The notes: generated by a model not told the origin, from the sequence alone. Counted from the first letter of the stretch, positions 20,549-32,876 are shown. The stretch: DNA of 64,000 nucleotides from Bimastos eiseni (GCA_959347315.1 OY365810.1:1354334-1418333); one strand, 5' to 3'. Translations and numbers: made by a program.

Positions 20549-22113
20549 TTAGCCAGGTGACACCATAAGTATGTGCTCCCGGAAGGATTTCTTAAATGCA
20601 ACAATATTAGGTATTAATTTTATGTCATCTGGAATATCATTCCAAGCCTTAGTTAGGACCAGCATATTTAATTGAAAACATTCTAGTATTTGTTCTAGCA
20701 TAACTAGATATGTAATTAAGATCAGAGGAAGAGCGCAGCGAGTAGCGATTGACCTCAGATATAGATAAGAAATATCTGTTGAATACAGGAGGCAACTGAT
20801 TATGATTATATTTGGACATAAATTCAACTGTCTGACACATAGTTAATTGATTAATCTTTAGTAAACCTGTCTGCTTGAAGATGAGATCAGCCTGAGCAGA
20901 AGAAGAGCAACCACCAATGATGCGAACTGCTCTCTTTTGAGGAGCAGTTAATTCTTAAGCCTTGACGGATAATTGGATGCCCAGACGATATTACAATAAC
21001 TTAAATAGGGGTGTACCATTGTATAATATAAATTTTTCCGTATTTTAATCGGCAATAGATAAGCTACTTTAGATAAAATTAAAAGGTTTTTTAAAAATTT
21101 TGGTAGAGATATTTTGAATATGGTCATTCCATGTTAGACGGCTACCAATCTGAATACCTAAACATTTGGCCGAATTCACCTTCGGTACACCCTATTTAAT
21201 GAGGGCCAAAGGTGATATACATTTCACTTGTTGGTATCTGTCAATAAGATAATTTTTGAACCAGGCTAAGGCAGTATCTCGTATTCCTAGGTTTTCAAGT
21301 TTGAGGAAGAGAATTTCATGATTAACCGAATCAAATGCTTTTGCGACGTCAAAGAACACATCTATCACATATTCATTACGATCGATTGCAGCCGATATAT
21401 TATCTTGGACATTAAGGAGTGACATCAATCTGGAATGTCCAGGCTGGAAACCATATTGGAATGGATAGAGTAATCCTATGGCGTCAATATACTTATATAA
21501 ACGTGTGTACATAACCATTTCAAGTAGCTTTAAGAAATAAGGGAGGACTGATATTGGCCTGTAATTGGTGATATCTTCCTTACTAAACCCTGTTTAAACA
21601 CGGGAGTGACCTTAGCTATTTTCAATGGATTGGGTATAATTCCGGTATTCAACGAGCAATTGATTTTAGCAGTTAAAGGATTTATAATAAGAGGAAGTAG
21701 GGGCTGATAATGCTAGGATTGATATCGTCTGGTCCTGTGCTATGTGTTGCTTTCAAAGGTACTCCGAGTGCAAGTATTTCTTCAGCAGAAGTCGGGTATT
21801 CTGCAAATGAAGAAAGACTAGGAGTACCCAGATAAGAGGCAACTGGCTTAATTGGCTGTGGTATTTTGGCAATCACTTCATGAGCAATATTTGTAAAATA
21901 ATTATTGAATGTGTTAGCCATAAGACTATTGTCTGTAATTTTAGACCCATTAGATGTTATGCATTTTATTAGTGAATCACTTGGTTTTACTTTGAGTATT
22001 AATTTAATAGTCTGCCACGTACGCCTTAAATCATTTTGATGTTTAGTAAATGCCATAGCATACAAATTCTTTTCAGCTTTTCTGTAGAATGAATTAAATC
22101 TGTTTTTATACAT
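20549..22113 (-). pseudogene. LINE reverse transcriptase region with missing catalytic box (copy A)
   Basis: RT motifs before and after the active site are recognisable, but the FADD-bearing palm segment is absent in both units, a defect older than the duplication. The element could not have supplied its own RT after that event. Confidence 0.8.
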
Positions 22114-22286
22114 TATGTATTTATTTTTTTAATTCAGTGATGGATTTTTAATAAAAACAGGGTAAAGAGCATTTCTAGTCTTACTGGATTTATACAGGGC
22201 AGGTGTTTTATTCCGAGGCTTCTCATAAATTACCTCATTTTTGGAGATTTTTTGTAGTAAGAGGAAAGGCAAGGTCATAGGCCATT

Positions 22287-23460
22287 TTAATCTTGATCAT
22301 ATGCCAGAGTAACGTTCTGAGTATCACAAGCTTCCATTATAGGAGACCAATCGAGACCAGCGAGGACTGCCCCGAAGTATTCCTTTGCAGTTAAGTCAAA
22401 TCGCCTCGAGGGAATATCAGAGAGACCCGGGAATCGCGTAGGAGTGAGATCAGCCCAAACAAGGATTGGAAGGTGATCCGATAAGTCCTCCAGTAGTATG
22501 GTAGGTTTAACTATTTTAGAAGTGCAATTTGTTAATATATTATCAATGAGTGATGCAGAGGATGTAGTAATTCGCGTTGGTTGGGAAATTGTCGGTAAGA
22601 TGTGAAATGACGACATGATATTAAAGAAAGTCCCAGTCGACCTGTGGTCCTGAATTTTGAGTAGGTCGACGTTAAAATCGCCCATGATGAACATATCTTT
22701 AGCCTGAGATTGAATGGTTGATAACAGGATATCCCACTCTTGATTGAACATATCTAAATTACTGCCAGGTGGCCTATAAACAGATGCAACCAATTAATTG
22801 GATCCATTTACCATAGGAAAATTTAAGAACAGGGATTCATATGCAGCATGACTGGAGAAAACTGGCGGCAAATGAAATGGGTGGTAAGTTAAGATATCTT
22901 TTACAAAGAGACCTACGCCCCCTCCTCTTCCAGTTACTCGGCTCTTATGCTCAAAGTTATAGCCACGAATATAACGATTGTGCAGAGATTGCATCAAGCC
23001 AGGTCTTTGTGACCGCCAGAACATCAATAGATAGCGAATTTTGCAGCAATTCTATCTTAGACAACTTGGAGGATATGTTCCGGCAGTTTATATGCATAAA
23101 AGAAGTCAGGTGGTCTTTAGCATTGCAAGCATGAGAGAGGGAGAAAGGGTTGTTTTAGATGCTGTTTGCTGGTCTGATTGAGTAGTAGTTATCGTCTGGG
23201 TCCAAATCGGGACTATTCAACAAGAATTGACTATCATCCGGGTCAGTGTGTATATCCATCCGTGGGCCCTCATTCATTGCCTTTATGTTAGTACATTCTC
23301 CTCCCATCTCATGGATACATCCCATAAATTGATTTTCTGATGAAATGTGATAAAATGGTAGCACCTTAGGAAGACATTCCGTACAATACCAGTTACCTCG
23401 GCAGGGGGCAGAAGCATTGAAATGCAATGCACGATAATGGGCTAGGCAATGTGAGCACAT
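22287..23460 (-). pseudogene. LINE PHD-like finger and APE endonuclease region (copy A)
   Basis: Minus-strand reading starts with cysteine pairs and HYRALHF, continues through DIHTDPDDSQFLLNSPDL, then the endonuclease fold with RGGGVGLFVKDIL, VYRPPGSNLDMF, MGDFNVDLL, SQPTRITTSSASLIDNI and LSDHLPILVW. Stops near 22,793 and 23,027 break the frame. Unit B keeps one 315-codon stretch over the endonuclease, so breaks accumulated separately in each copy. Confidence 0.8.
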
Positions 23461-23786
23461 TACAACACTGGACCACTAGCTAACGTGTGATTACATAATT
23501 TACACTTGTCTAAATTAAGAGACAGAATAAAAACTATTCAAGTCTCAGTCCAAACTCAATCAACTAAACAAGAACAGTCATGAGCATGAGAAGACAACCA
23601 AGAGGAGAAATCTGCATATGCGTACAATAATAATGTAATTTCCTGAACTAACTAACTATTCGAGCGGAAACATTGTCTCTTAAGGAAACTGATGTATACA
23701 ACCTTGCACAGACCACAAGCAGAGAATCAACCCCCAAAGAACCCATACATAAACGATTAGTGGCAAGTAGTGTCAACTAACATAAT

Positions 23787-23997
23787 AATGGATTCGTGAT
23801 GGTCGCTGATCGAGTAGTCGAGTTTTATTGGTGGATTCGATTTGGAATTCAAGGGAGAATTTCTATTAAGAGAAAAGCAAAATAATTTGCGAATTCCAAC
23901 GAGGGTTTTACTTGATGAGGCAAGTGGTCGACTGTTTGTGGCTGACACCGAATTTCTTCATGATGGTCGCATTTTTATATTCAAATTTTGTGTATAG
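23787..23997 (+). pseudogene. 3' end of another propeller gene copy (unit A)
   Basis: The start NGFVMVAD and the end RVLLDEASGRLFVADTEFLH, then GRIFIFKFCV and stop, match the last blade of exon 5 (NGFVWVAD ... EKILLEESNGRMLVIAN ... RRILIFQNG). One-base deletions near 23,811 and 23,826 destroy the frame. The inactive LINE lies immediately upstream in antisense. Divergence from copy A is much greater than between A and B, so it is an older family member. Confidence 0.8.
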
Positions 23998-24024
23998 GAC
24001 GAAAGAGAATTTTTTTGATTGAAA

Positions 24025-25585
24025 AGCTTACAAATATATTCTTTGGTTAACCAATGTAACTTGAGTACATGATATATTTACAAGAATTTGTAATTTGTGA
24101 TGACCGCATATTTTGTTGAAAATTCAAATTAAATCGTGTACAATGTGCTCTGACGAGTGAACCGGTCAACAGCTTTTATCGAAGTACCATTGCGGCATGG
24201 TAGTACCAATTTAAAGAAAAATTAGTTGATCGAAAGCTGTGCACTACCATCTTACCAACAACAACGAAATTCCATCTTTTGTTTAAATTGACATGAAAAC
24301 TGAAGAATAAGTTAAATTAATATCGACTTTGTTTTGACTTCATCGAATATTATGTAATTTAATGTATATAATGTAATTAAAGTGAAGTGTGTTGTTGATT
24401 TATTAACGACACCGTTCCATGACGAAGATTATTTGTAGTCGCCCTCTTCCTTTCTTCAGGCTTGGAACTGGCACTGTCAGAGTACGAAGAGTGGCTGAAT
24501 TCAAGGGTGACTATTATTTCCGTCGTTAATACAGCTTAGCAGAACCATAGTAAGCTTTTGTAGACCTGTTTCAAAAATAAAGTGAAGGCCCCTATGATGC
24601 TTGCACAGACAAACATGAAATATGCAGGCCTAGGTAAAATTCTATTCGTCTAAATAGCAGTTTTTTTCATGAAGTCGATAAATGTTTGCAATAGACATGC
24701 CTTAAAAAGTCAACAATTAGCATTATGCTATATCGAGCGTTACATGCACATCAAGCTGGTATTGGTATAGATAATCTAATTGTTAACCAAAATTTAATTG
24801 AAAGGTGGTTCAGCGCGATCACTACATTTTCCTTGCTCTGTGCTGTTTATAAATCTCTAAAATCTTGTCGACGGCACTTTGATGCTGAGAAAGAATATAA
24901 TATCTTGAAAATCAAGGCTTTGAACGATTTCTGATTCCATGACCATACGTGTTAGGGTGCTTATTCTTTATTGACACATCGTTGATCTGATAGCATGTTA
25001 AATGCGTTTGAAATGACTGAACAATCGTTCACCGCTGCAATTAAAAATTTGCAAAGTTAAGCAAATACGCAGAGCGACATAATCTGATCTGTAGGTTCAA
25101 TTCATCCATCAATTTTAGCATTTGCAGTGGTGTTTTCCTTGTAGGTAATTATCAAAGCTCTTTTAGAAAGAGTTTATCAAGATCACCTTTGCTTTCCATA
25201 GAACCACTATGCGAAGTTCGGATCTGTTAGCAAATTGAACACTTGCGCCACGTTGGCATTTGACTGCCTATTCAACAAGAAGTTTCTTACGGCGCTTCTG
25301 TGCGACAGATTCATATAATTTCTTCAGTTTTAACTGTGGTTGGCTTAATTATTTAATCTTCTGTAACTACAAACTGTAATTATATCAACATGTATCTTTT
25401 ATTGAAATTTTAGATACTTATAGTGACAGTCCCATATGCGGGTAAAATTAATAGAGCAAATGTGTAACTACGTACATGTAGGCATAAATCTCAAACGAGC
25501 AAATAAGTTTGTTACAGGCCAATTCCAGCCTAGGTGCAGTAGGAGCCTATTGCTATCGAGTCTATGAGCCATTTTCTATTCTAGC
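24025..25585. other. 1.56-kb segment present only in unit A
   Basis: Unit B joins the two flanks directly at 52,226-52,232 with AAA shared at both ends. I see no transposon ends or coding region in it. A 70-codon frame at 24,725 has no recognisable feature. Confidence 0.7.
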
Positions 25586-26905
25586 CAGCAAATTGTCGAT
25601 GCGTTAATTCGTTGTCAATTTGACAGCAGGCCCTTAATTTGTCAAATTTGCGGGTAAGCCCGTTTCAATTGAAACATTTGCAACATGGTTAATGCGGCCC
25701 TGCCCCTTTGAAATTCGACTGTTGTCAGGTAGTAATGCGCCTTTTTTCAAGCTGCTTATGACTAGTTTGTATTGCATGGTTGGGCGGGGAGGGGTCGCTA
25801 TGTAAATGCAAAATAAATTAATGACTTTAGGTAAAGTCTGTTAGTCAACATCCAAGAGTGAAGATCAATAGGAGTTCAATCGATAGAACGTATTAATGTG
25901 AACTGAGCCGATGATGGACCATGTACGCAAGCCTGGGCATCATCTACAATAGGACATTTGCCCTATGCTCAGCAAGAAAACTGGGTTGTCGGCAGTAAAA
26001 GGAAGGTGGAGGGTGAGGCGGAGCACCGAGCCCTGGAGAACGCAAGATTTAACCCCATTCCAATGAGTGGCAATGACTCCTGAAGTCTCCATGGACTACA
26101 CTCTGCGAGTAGGCCTATTAGGCTAATACATAAAACTACATATATCACAAGGGCGAAGGGCGATAAGATTATACGCAGTTGGTCACGCTCGCTGCTGGCC
26201 GATAAGGCCTCTGGTTACATTTTTATTGGGGGATGTCACCCAAGTCATGCGGATATCAGTTGTAGGTTACGTAGGACTTTGTACCTAGGCTTACATGTAC
26301 ATTGTAGTACCGATAAATGCGATCTGATCCGTAGTGTCACTGATAACACGCCAGTGAATACTTTAAAAAATGATAGGCCAACTTGAAACACGATCACCTA
26401 AGGCCCATGACGAAAATGAGGACCCAAATTTAGGCCTACAGGTTTTTATCTCGAACAAATGACTTCTTATCTGGTCATTTTTAATTAAGTAATTACCCGT
26501 TACCTTATATTTGGATTGAATTTCCTATAGAATGCTACTGTGGTCCAGCACAACTTTGTTTATTGCTAAGTTCAGTCTATATTGCCATGGCTGGGCGGGG
26601 AGCGTATCTGAGTCAGTTTCTTGAAGGGGTGCCACATTGAGTTATTGAAATTGATCAATTAAACGATTGACAAACCACCTGTCATATTTTGAAACCAAGC
26701 TATCGTCAGTTAATACAATGTATGTCGGGGCTGCGACGCAAAAGTCAGCCCTTGCAAGCAAACGTGACAACGTTGGACAACGCTCGCATTAAATTAACCT
26801 AGCCTTGTCAACCTCCCAGATACTGAATCATGATATCTTATCCGTAAACGACGTAGGCCTGCATTGTATTTGACTTTGTACTTAACTTAGGGCCTGTGTC
26901 ATTCA
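25586..26905. other. Non-coding stretch nearly identical to unit B
   Basis: It holds no gene that I recognise. Over 25,760-26,620 I find about one difference from 52,396-53,254, while 26,625-26,716 is clearly diverged and unit B carries about 62 bp more there. Confidence 0.5.
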
Positions 26906-27301
26906 TTGATTAGACCTGCTGTTGTCATAATTGTGTTGGTGTCCTCATTGTCTCGTAAGCAGCACTGCTAAGCGCAGGAAATACTGGTGTTTGTTGTTTC
27001 AGAAAGGAAATATTCAAGGCATCGATTCACTGTCAGAAACGATTAAAGTCAAAAGTGACCAAAGCGTTACTTATAAAACTAAGCGCTACAACCAGTATAT
27101 TCTATGCCGCTGCTTCAGGTGAGAGGGATTGTCCAGATATATAATATAGTGTAATAGATCAATTGAGTTGCATGGAGTCACAACGGTGAAGAATCAGCCG
27201 ATTATATTGCTACATGAATAATATTATGTTTCCATGTATTGTGTATTTGAAAGTAACATATCGGTTATATTTATCAACGAAATGTAGATTCAATTTTGAA
27301 G
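26906..27301 (+). pseudogene. Diverged relic of the secreted-protein gene (unit A)
   Basis: It aligns with 62,089-62,515. The signal-peptide region reads LIRPAVVIIVLVSS but its ATG is TTG. It continues to GIDSLSETI (versus DIDSLQETI) and, after a region with stops, to YIYQRNVDSILK before a gtgagc donor (versus NIYLRDEDSILK and gtaaga). A frame change near 27,002 and internal stops make it non-functional in this reading. I find no counterpart of the third exon. Confidence 0.6.
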
Positions 27302-27480
27302 GTGAGCTCCAGGTGTGGGAAGCAGGATTGACTCACTCTAGTTACATTTTGTACTCTAGAGTTCATGATAGCCTACCTGCAAACAAAATGGAATTTAAGC
27401 TGCAATTAAATTCATCATCATCTTCATCATTTCACGCGGTATCCGGACATCCCCCCAACATTACCCTTTGGACATTCCCC

Positions 27481-27606
27481 AGACATTTCTCCCCAGACAT
27501 TTCTCTCCAGACATTTCTCCCCAGACATTTCTCCCCAGACATTTCTCCCCAGACATTTCTCCCCAGACATTTCTCCCCAGACATTTCTCCCCAGACATTT
27601 CCTCTA
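27481..27606 (+). repeat. 14-bp minisatellite, 9 units
   Basis: Tandem units of agacatttctcccc begin at 27,481 and recur every 14 bp to 27,593. All three frames stay open, so the 42-bp three-unit period reads as a repeating RHFSPDISPQTFLP peptide, but there is no other sign of coding. Unit B has 10 units. Confidence 0.95.
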
Positions 27607-29035
27607 GAACATTTCCACGGACATTCCTCCGTTTGACCACTTACCCAACATAAATATTTATGCGACAGCGCATTTTATTGACTATTTAAATTTATCAATA
27701 ATTACTTAAATACAATGTGTAATATATTATGTGCAATGCATTGTAATCTTGGCGAAATCACAGATTTGTCTGTAAAATATAAGCACGCAGTCATTAACAT
27801 GTACATTATATTCGAATTCAAGTTGGCTGAAGCAGAAGCTTTTTTGATGAAAATAATTCTTCATAATATTGAAGTTGGATTGATGCAAAGAATCATGCAT
27901 AAATGGAAACCTAGATTGATGAAAAGAAGTCTCCTTAAACAGAATCTGCACTGATCAGATTATCAGCGTTACTTATTGTGCGTAATTAGAATAAGATGCC
28001 TGAATGATGGGTCAATGTAAAAACAATCTGTTAAGTGTGTTAGAGAGCGCTGATAGCTGTGTGCATCATTGTGTTATTGACTCATACGTAGGCCTGTAAG
28101 CCGTCTAAGATTGGTAGTACTGATGTCGAAGATAGGACATATTGCAAAGTGACGGGAGATATGGCACTTATAGCAGTTATGTTTAATGGGTTGCCGCGTC
28201 AAGATTGGGCAATATTAAAGTAAACGGTTTTGGTGTTTAGGAGAGTGATGATAGGAGTACGTATCATGGTGCTATACAAGACCGGCAGTTCTGATGTCGA
28301 AGTTTGGACATATTGCAAAGTAACGGGAGATTTATGGTACATAAAACAGTTCTGTTGGGTTTCCGCGTCAAGATTGGGTGATGTACAAATAAGCGGTCTA
28401 ATACTGTTTGTTTTGGTGTCGAAGTGAGGCCATAATGCAATTGCATTAGAAGTTAAGGATGTGCTAAATTGCTAATCTGTAGGAAAGACCGGTAAATTTC
28501 AAACACTTTGGCTGCTAACTTTCTGCTAAATCAGGCCGTTTATAGGATGCACAACTCTCTCTTTCATTGGCTCCCGGCGTTGCTTATAGGCTTATTAATG
28601 GTTACTGAAAGCCAATACCCAATACGGCATCGCGTCGTTCATCATTATCGCTGCGAATGTAGTCTTTGGACTGCTAATTGTCAAACAATTGAAGTGGATG
28701 TTACGTTTCGTATATGATTATTCTTCATAATTATTATAATTAATTGAATGCGACAACTTGAGGAGAAGACGGACAGCCTGATGCTCCAGCCACCAATGAC
28801 AAAGTAATCCCATTTTTGGACGAAGAGCATCAAGGTATCATTTCAACATTTTAAACAAAATTCTTATTGTATCTATACTCAGCTTTTGCATCATTAACAG
28901 AAATAGTATAGTATAGAAAAGTCAGAATTGTCTCCGAATCCTTCGTGATTTATAGCTACATGTGGTCTAAGCTCTCATGGGTAAGAGAAATGTTCGTCAC
29001 GCGTCTGAAATTTCCAGATGCTGAAGTCCACACTC
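27607..29035. other. Non-coding stretch virtually identical to unit B
   Basis: Short frames (27,715-27,954, 28,230-28,427, 28,508-28,717) are identical in both units, but so are all other frames and the non-coding sequence. They show no domain and are not called as genes. Confidence 0.5.
28112..28418 (+). repeat. Diverged direct duplication, offset 171 bp
   Basis: 28,112-28,239 and 28,283-28,418 share ctgatgtcgaag, ggacatattgcaaagt, acgggagat, ccgcgtcaagattggg and gttttggtg in the same order. Confidence 0.8.
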
Positions 29036-30282
29036 CAGAGGCGTAGCTGAGGGCATGGGGGGGGACATATGCCCCGGGCCCCACTTTGAGGGAGCGCCAA
29101 AATAAGGATGAAAATTATTACATTTTTTATTTTGATGGGTAAAGTTTTGTATGAACCAAGTTAGCAAGGTTTAATTTTGGCGCCCACAAAATATCCTCAA
29201 TACAAACAGGTTGTCAGACATAATTTTGGCGTCCCTCTGGCCTCACTGATTCATGATCACTAAGGGCCCATAAGGGCGACATAATACTCATGAAGAAATA
29301 ACATCTAAAATGTTAGTCGCCACTTTAAGGGGGCGCCAAAATGAAGACTAAAACTGTTAATAATTTTGTCTATTTTGATGCAAGCTAATATATCCGAACT
29401 AAGTTAATAAAATTTAATTTTGGCTCCCCAAAATATCTTCATTATAAACAGGTCGTCAAGCATGATTTTGGCACCCCCTTCTCCACTGGCAGTGATTACT
29501 AAGTCACGTAAGGGGCGACATAATATTCATGACAAAATGACATCATAAATGTTAGGCTTAACTAGACGTCATTTTCTTTAAAATCATATTGACCTGCTTC
29601 ATGTACTTAATGTGGAATATGGTCTCAATATATTATTTTCACAAATTTGGTAAAGTAATTATTAATCTGAATTTGGAAAACTCAGAGATTTTTCACACTG
29701 TTTATTGGACCGTCCAACATCATCTGTCCCTTGCTCCCGCATCCACCTCTGGCTTTCCATTCTAAACATAATCTCACCTTTTCAAGAACTGTTACCCAGA
29801 CTACTTACCTGATATTCTACCTGTTAATCTTGGACCAAGACCATACCTGCCTTAACAGCTACTCAGTTTGGAGGTCACGATTGCGATTAAGGTTTAAATG
29901 CAAAAGATTTAAATATTAAGTTATTTGACTTTTATGTAGTATGAAATTATGAACGATACGGTTTTGATACTTTTGATTACTTTGACTTATGCAACAAAAA
30001 TAACAACCGATAATATGCTTATTATTTTGTGTGGTACAGTGGCAAACAAATTAAGAATTGTAAATATGAATATTTTAACTATTTACACTATCTGCAGTAC
30101 GTTTAATTTGTATATAACTATAATAGGCCTATTATAATTTACCTGATAATGGCCTGTAGTACATTTTTGCACTATGAGATTACAGGCCATGCCATCCGCG
30201 GCTTGTATTGGATTTTAAGAAAAGGGGCGCCAATTCTGTAGTTTGTCCTTGGGCGCAAAATACCCTAGCTACGCCTTTGCTG
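29036..30282. mobile_element. hAT-like non-autonomous DNA transposon, 1,247 bp (unit A)
   Basis: The left end CAGAGGCGTAGCTGAGGG and the right end, reverse-complemented CAGCAAAGGCGTAGCTAGGG, form an imperfect inverted repeat. It is flanked by CACTC at 29,031-29,035 and 30,283-30,287. CAG...GGCGTAGC ends are common in hAT elements. The 5-bp target duplication is shorter than the usual 8. The interior has two copies of a roughly 230-bp module (29,085-29,315 and 29,325-29,555) containing ggcgccaaaat and ggcgacataata. No transposase. Confidence 0.75.
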
Positions 30283-32804
30283 CACTCAAGGACATTCCAT
30301 TTCGAACGACGATTGACACAGTACCTGAACGATGTGTAAACGCAGCGTTAACGGCTGTAGACGGCTTTGACTTACTACGATGCTTGGAAATATATATATA
30401 TATATCCAAATAACGGTAGCCTTGGATCGTATATGGACTTGAGTATCTATTATAAGTTGTATGCGATGCGAATAAGCGCTTTGCAACCGAGTAGCATGAA
30501 TACACAGTTGGTGGAAACCCAGTCGGGAAATTGATCCTGATTCAATTCGTAATGTCATGATTTAACCCATGTATAACTTCATACGTTGCCATGCACACGT
30601 CAACGCATTTATACAACGTTACATTCAAAATAATGTCATGCGCGAAAAGAATGTGGTGCAATGGATCCCGGATCGATTCCTTGTCTGCAACGAATGAGAC
30701 AAGGAACTGAATTCATACAAAAAATTCAACTGCTGTATTTGACCTCCGAAAGCTTCAATCAACCACTCCCCTCTGCCTTCTATGATCTTCCAATGTAACA
30801 TCGACTGCTCCTTGTTTAATTCTCCTGCTTTTTATTGACGGTCATATTGTTGAATACCCAACACAGTGTCGACTGTAACCTGGACGCTATCTGTTGAACC
30901 TTTTTTCAAGTAACTATGCGGTGACACAATTGTTGCTCAGCGTTTTATCTCAAGGTTGGCAACTTAATGGCGCCACGTTGTGCAAGTCAATCGATAAAAG
31001 CAGTTCTACCAATCTGATCTTTAATCAATCAGCTGTGCATAGATCGCAACATCTGATAACTTACATCTAAGTATGTCGCAAATAGTTAAATTGTATACAC
31101 CTAAGCTGCAAGCATGATATCTGTTTGTATAATTATTGACAAATGACTTAGAACATGTTCATATTCAATATTGAGATCGAAATGAGAGACTTCACATCTT
31201 ATCGACAGCGAACTTCAGTGTGACTTATTCTTTTTATATTTTATCGTGTTGACACAATTTAATTGCGTGATTCTGTTTTACATTTCATTCGACAAAACGC
31301 TGTCTGCTTAATAGTAGTCGAAAATGCTTTCACGGTTTTTCTATTTTCGAAAATTCTAATTTAATAATCAAGTTAACGACGTCTGTTGATTTCATGGGTT
31401 GTGCTTTGATAAATAATATAATTTCGACTGATTAATGATAAAAAGGCATGCTTAAATTGAAGTTCGATTGATGAAAGAGGTGAATTCATGCCAGACATAT
31501 TAACAGACATAATGACCAGACTGACCTAAACAACAGATGGACCGATAAACAGACTGATAAGATATGTTCTTACCGAAGGTAATGTGAGCATACAGGCAAT
31601 AATTATAGCAACGTACAATAATGCTCAAAGTAGACTAACTAATACTTTTTTATGACTTAAGCTCGAGTAATCAGAAAATGGTAACCGGATGATCGGTCTG
31701 TTGAAACCCTGTCACGTTGCACTAAACTGCCATCTTTTTTATTCTGAAGCATGCGTTGTAGCCTACGTTGAGTAATAAATTGCTTACAGCAGCCGACAAT
31801 AAACTTCGCGGGATTCTAGTTGACCAGGTCGTATGTTGTAAGCCTTGTATATGCGAATAATGTTGCACCTGGGTATGAACCACTAACATATTATAATATA
31901 TTAGACTTATGACTTTGTTTACGATTAATTATGAGTGCATTCCTGCTCTACCAGCCGTTTTATCAGCCTATATAATCTATGTTTGAACTCACTTTAAGAT
32001 CATGTTTATCTCTCACATTGAACATCAGTTGATTAATATGAATATAAATGTATCGTAGAGATACATGTGTATGTATGCTCACAGACATAGATAGTAATAG
32101 GTCAATGCATAAAATCGTGAACACACGTACATACAATGCACGCATGTTGAAGCTTCGGTACAGTTTGTTCTAAGCCTTTTGCATTGGTATGGAAATTGTA
32201 TGAAATGTCGAAGTAGGCGACCAATAATAGCTGATGAAATCTAGATTGAATCAATGGTCAACTTATTCGAAATACACGTCATAAAGAGCGAGACATATAA
32301 GTTAGACCCATTTCATAATGCTATTGTTGTTTATCGCAGGTTTAGGTGGCGTAGGCAATATTTAAGTTTGGCGTTAAACCACATTGTTTCGAATGCTGAT
32401 AGGCTGAAGTTTTCTTGGACGATCCAACGCAAGGATTCATCACTGCATTTACTTTCCTAATTATGTCAATAGATCTACTATTGTCGTCTATCTATTTCTT
32501 TACAGCATATAAAGCCGTGTGGCCTAAATATGTTTGTAATGGCGTACAGAACCACAACATGCTCGTTTTCTTATGAATCTTTTCAGACAAAAAGTTTTAA
32601 ATAACATACAACGATGGTTAATACATAGTCAGAGAATAATCGGGAAAATAGGGCAGAGATAATTATACCCTGAATTGACTAATAAGCAGCTAATCATCTT
32701 AGGACTAGCATATTTTAGTCGAGAATTCTTGCGTAGGCCTTATCAGTTCTTGAATAAACAGATCTGTGATTGTCAGATGGTCGAGGGCTGCAAGGAGCCA
32801 TATT
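30283..32804. other. No gene recognised
   Basis: AT-rich sequence collinear with 56,826-59,340. It contains a TA microsatellite at 30,388-30,405. No long frame or element end is visible. Confidence 0.4.
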
Positions 32805-32809
32805 TATAC

Positions 32810-32840
<31 letters not shown>

Positions 32841-32876
32841 GCACATGTGTGTATATATATGTATTATATATATATG
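32805..32876. repeat. TA-rich microsatellite
   Basis: Runs of tatata with a short gcacatgtgtgt interruption. A counterpart lies at 59,351-59,395. Confidence 0.9.

Larger units (their letters stand above)
20310..23520 (-). mobile_element. Inactive CR1/L2/Jockey-type LINE (copy A)
   Basis: In minus-strand order: a PHD-like zinc finger (KCKLCNHTLASG, CSHCLAHYRAL, WYCTECLP), then an APE-type endonuclease (VASVYRPPGSN, FIMGDFNVDLL, DHLPILV), RT motifs (PLKIAKVTPVFK, YGFQPGHSR, FFDVAKAFDSVNHEILFLKL) and the C-terminal GIQIGSRLTWNDHI and AWNDIPDDIKL. The segment that should carry the catalytic FADD box is missing: the frame jumps from LALIK/GVP straight to VNSAKCLGIQI near 21,190. Several stops and frameshifts break it further. 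The 3' end lies near a TA-rich tail at about 20,300. The exact 5' end is uncertain. Confidence 0.85.

Noticed and set aside
23757..23948. 63-codon minus-strand frame
   Set aside because: It is the antisense of the propeller pseudogene.
26906..27118. Idea that the signal-peptide-like exon is the 5' exon of the kinase gene, making a receptor kinase
   Set aside because: The phases allow it, but the intact copy at 62,089 has its own downstream exons in phase, the copy before kinase B is 8 kb away and decayed, and the copy before kinase A has stops and an LTR. Not supported without transcripts.
27481..27606. CRISPR-like array
   Set aside because: Units are contiguous 14-bp repeats with no spacers, in a eukaryotic context.
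27715..28717. Three short frames identical in both units
   Set aside because: The whole 1.5-kb tract is identical in every frame, which points to gene conversion rather than coding constraint; no domain or splice context seen.
30655..30720. tRNA-like B-box (ggatcgattcc) suggesting a SINE; also 57,210-57,260
   Set aside because: No acceptable A-box spacing or tRNA fold.
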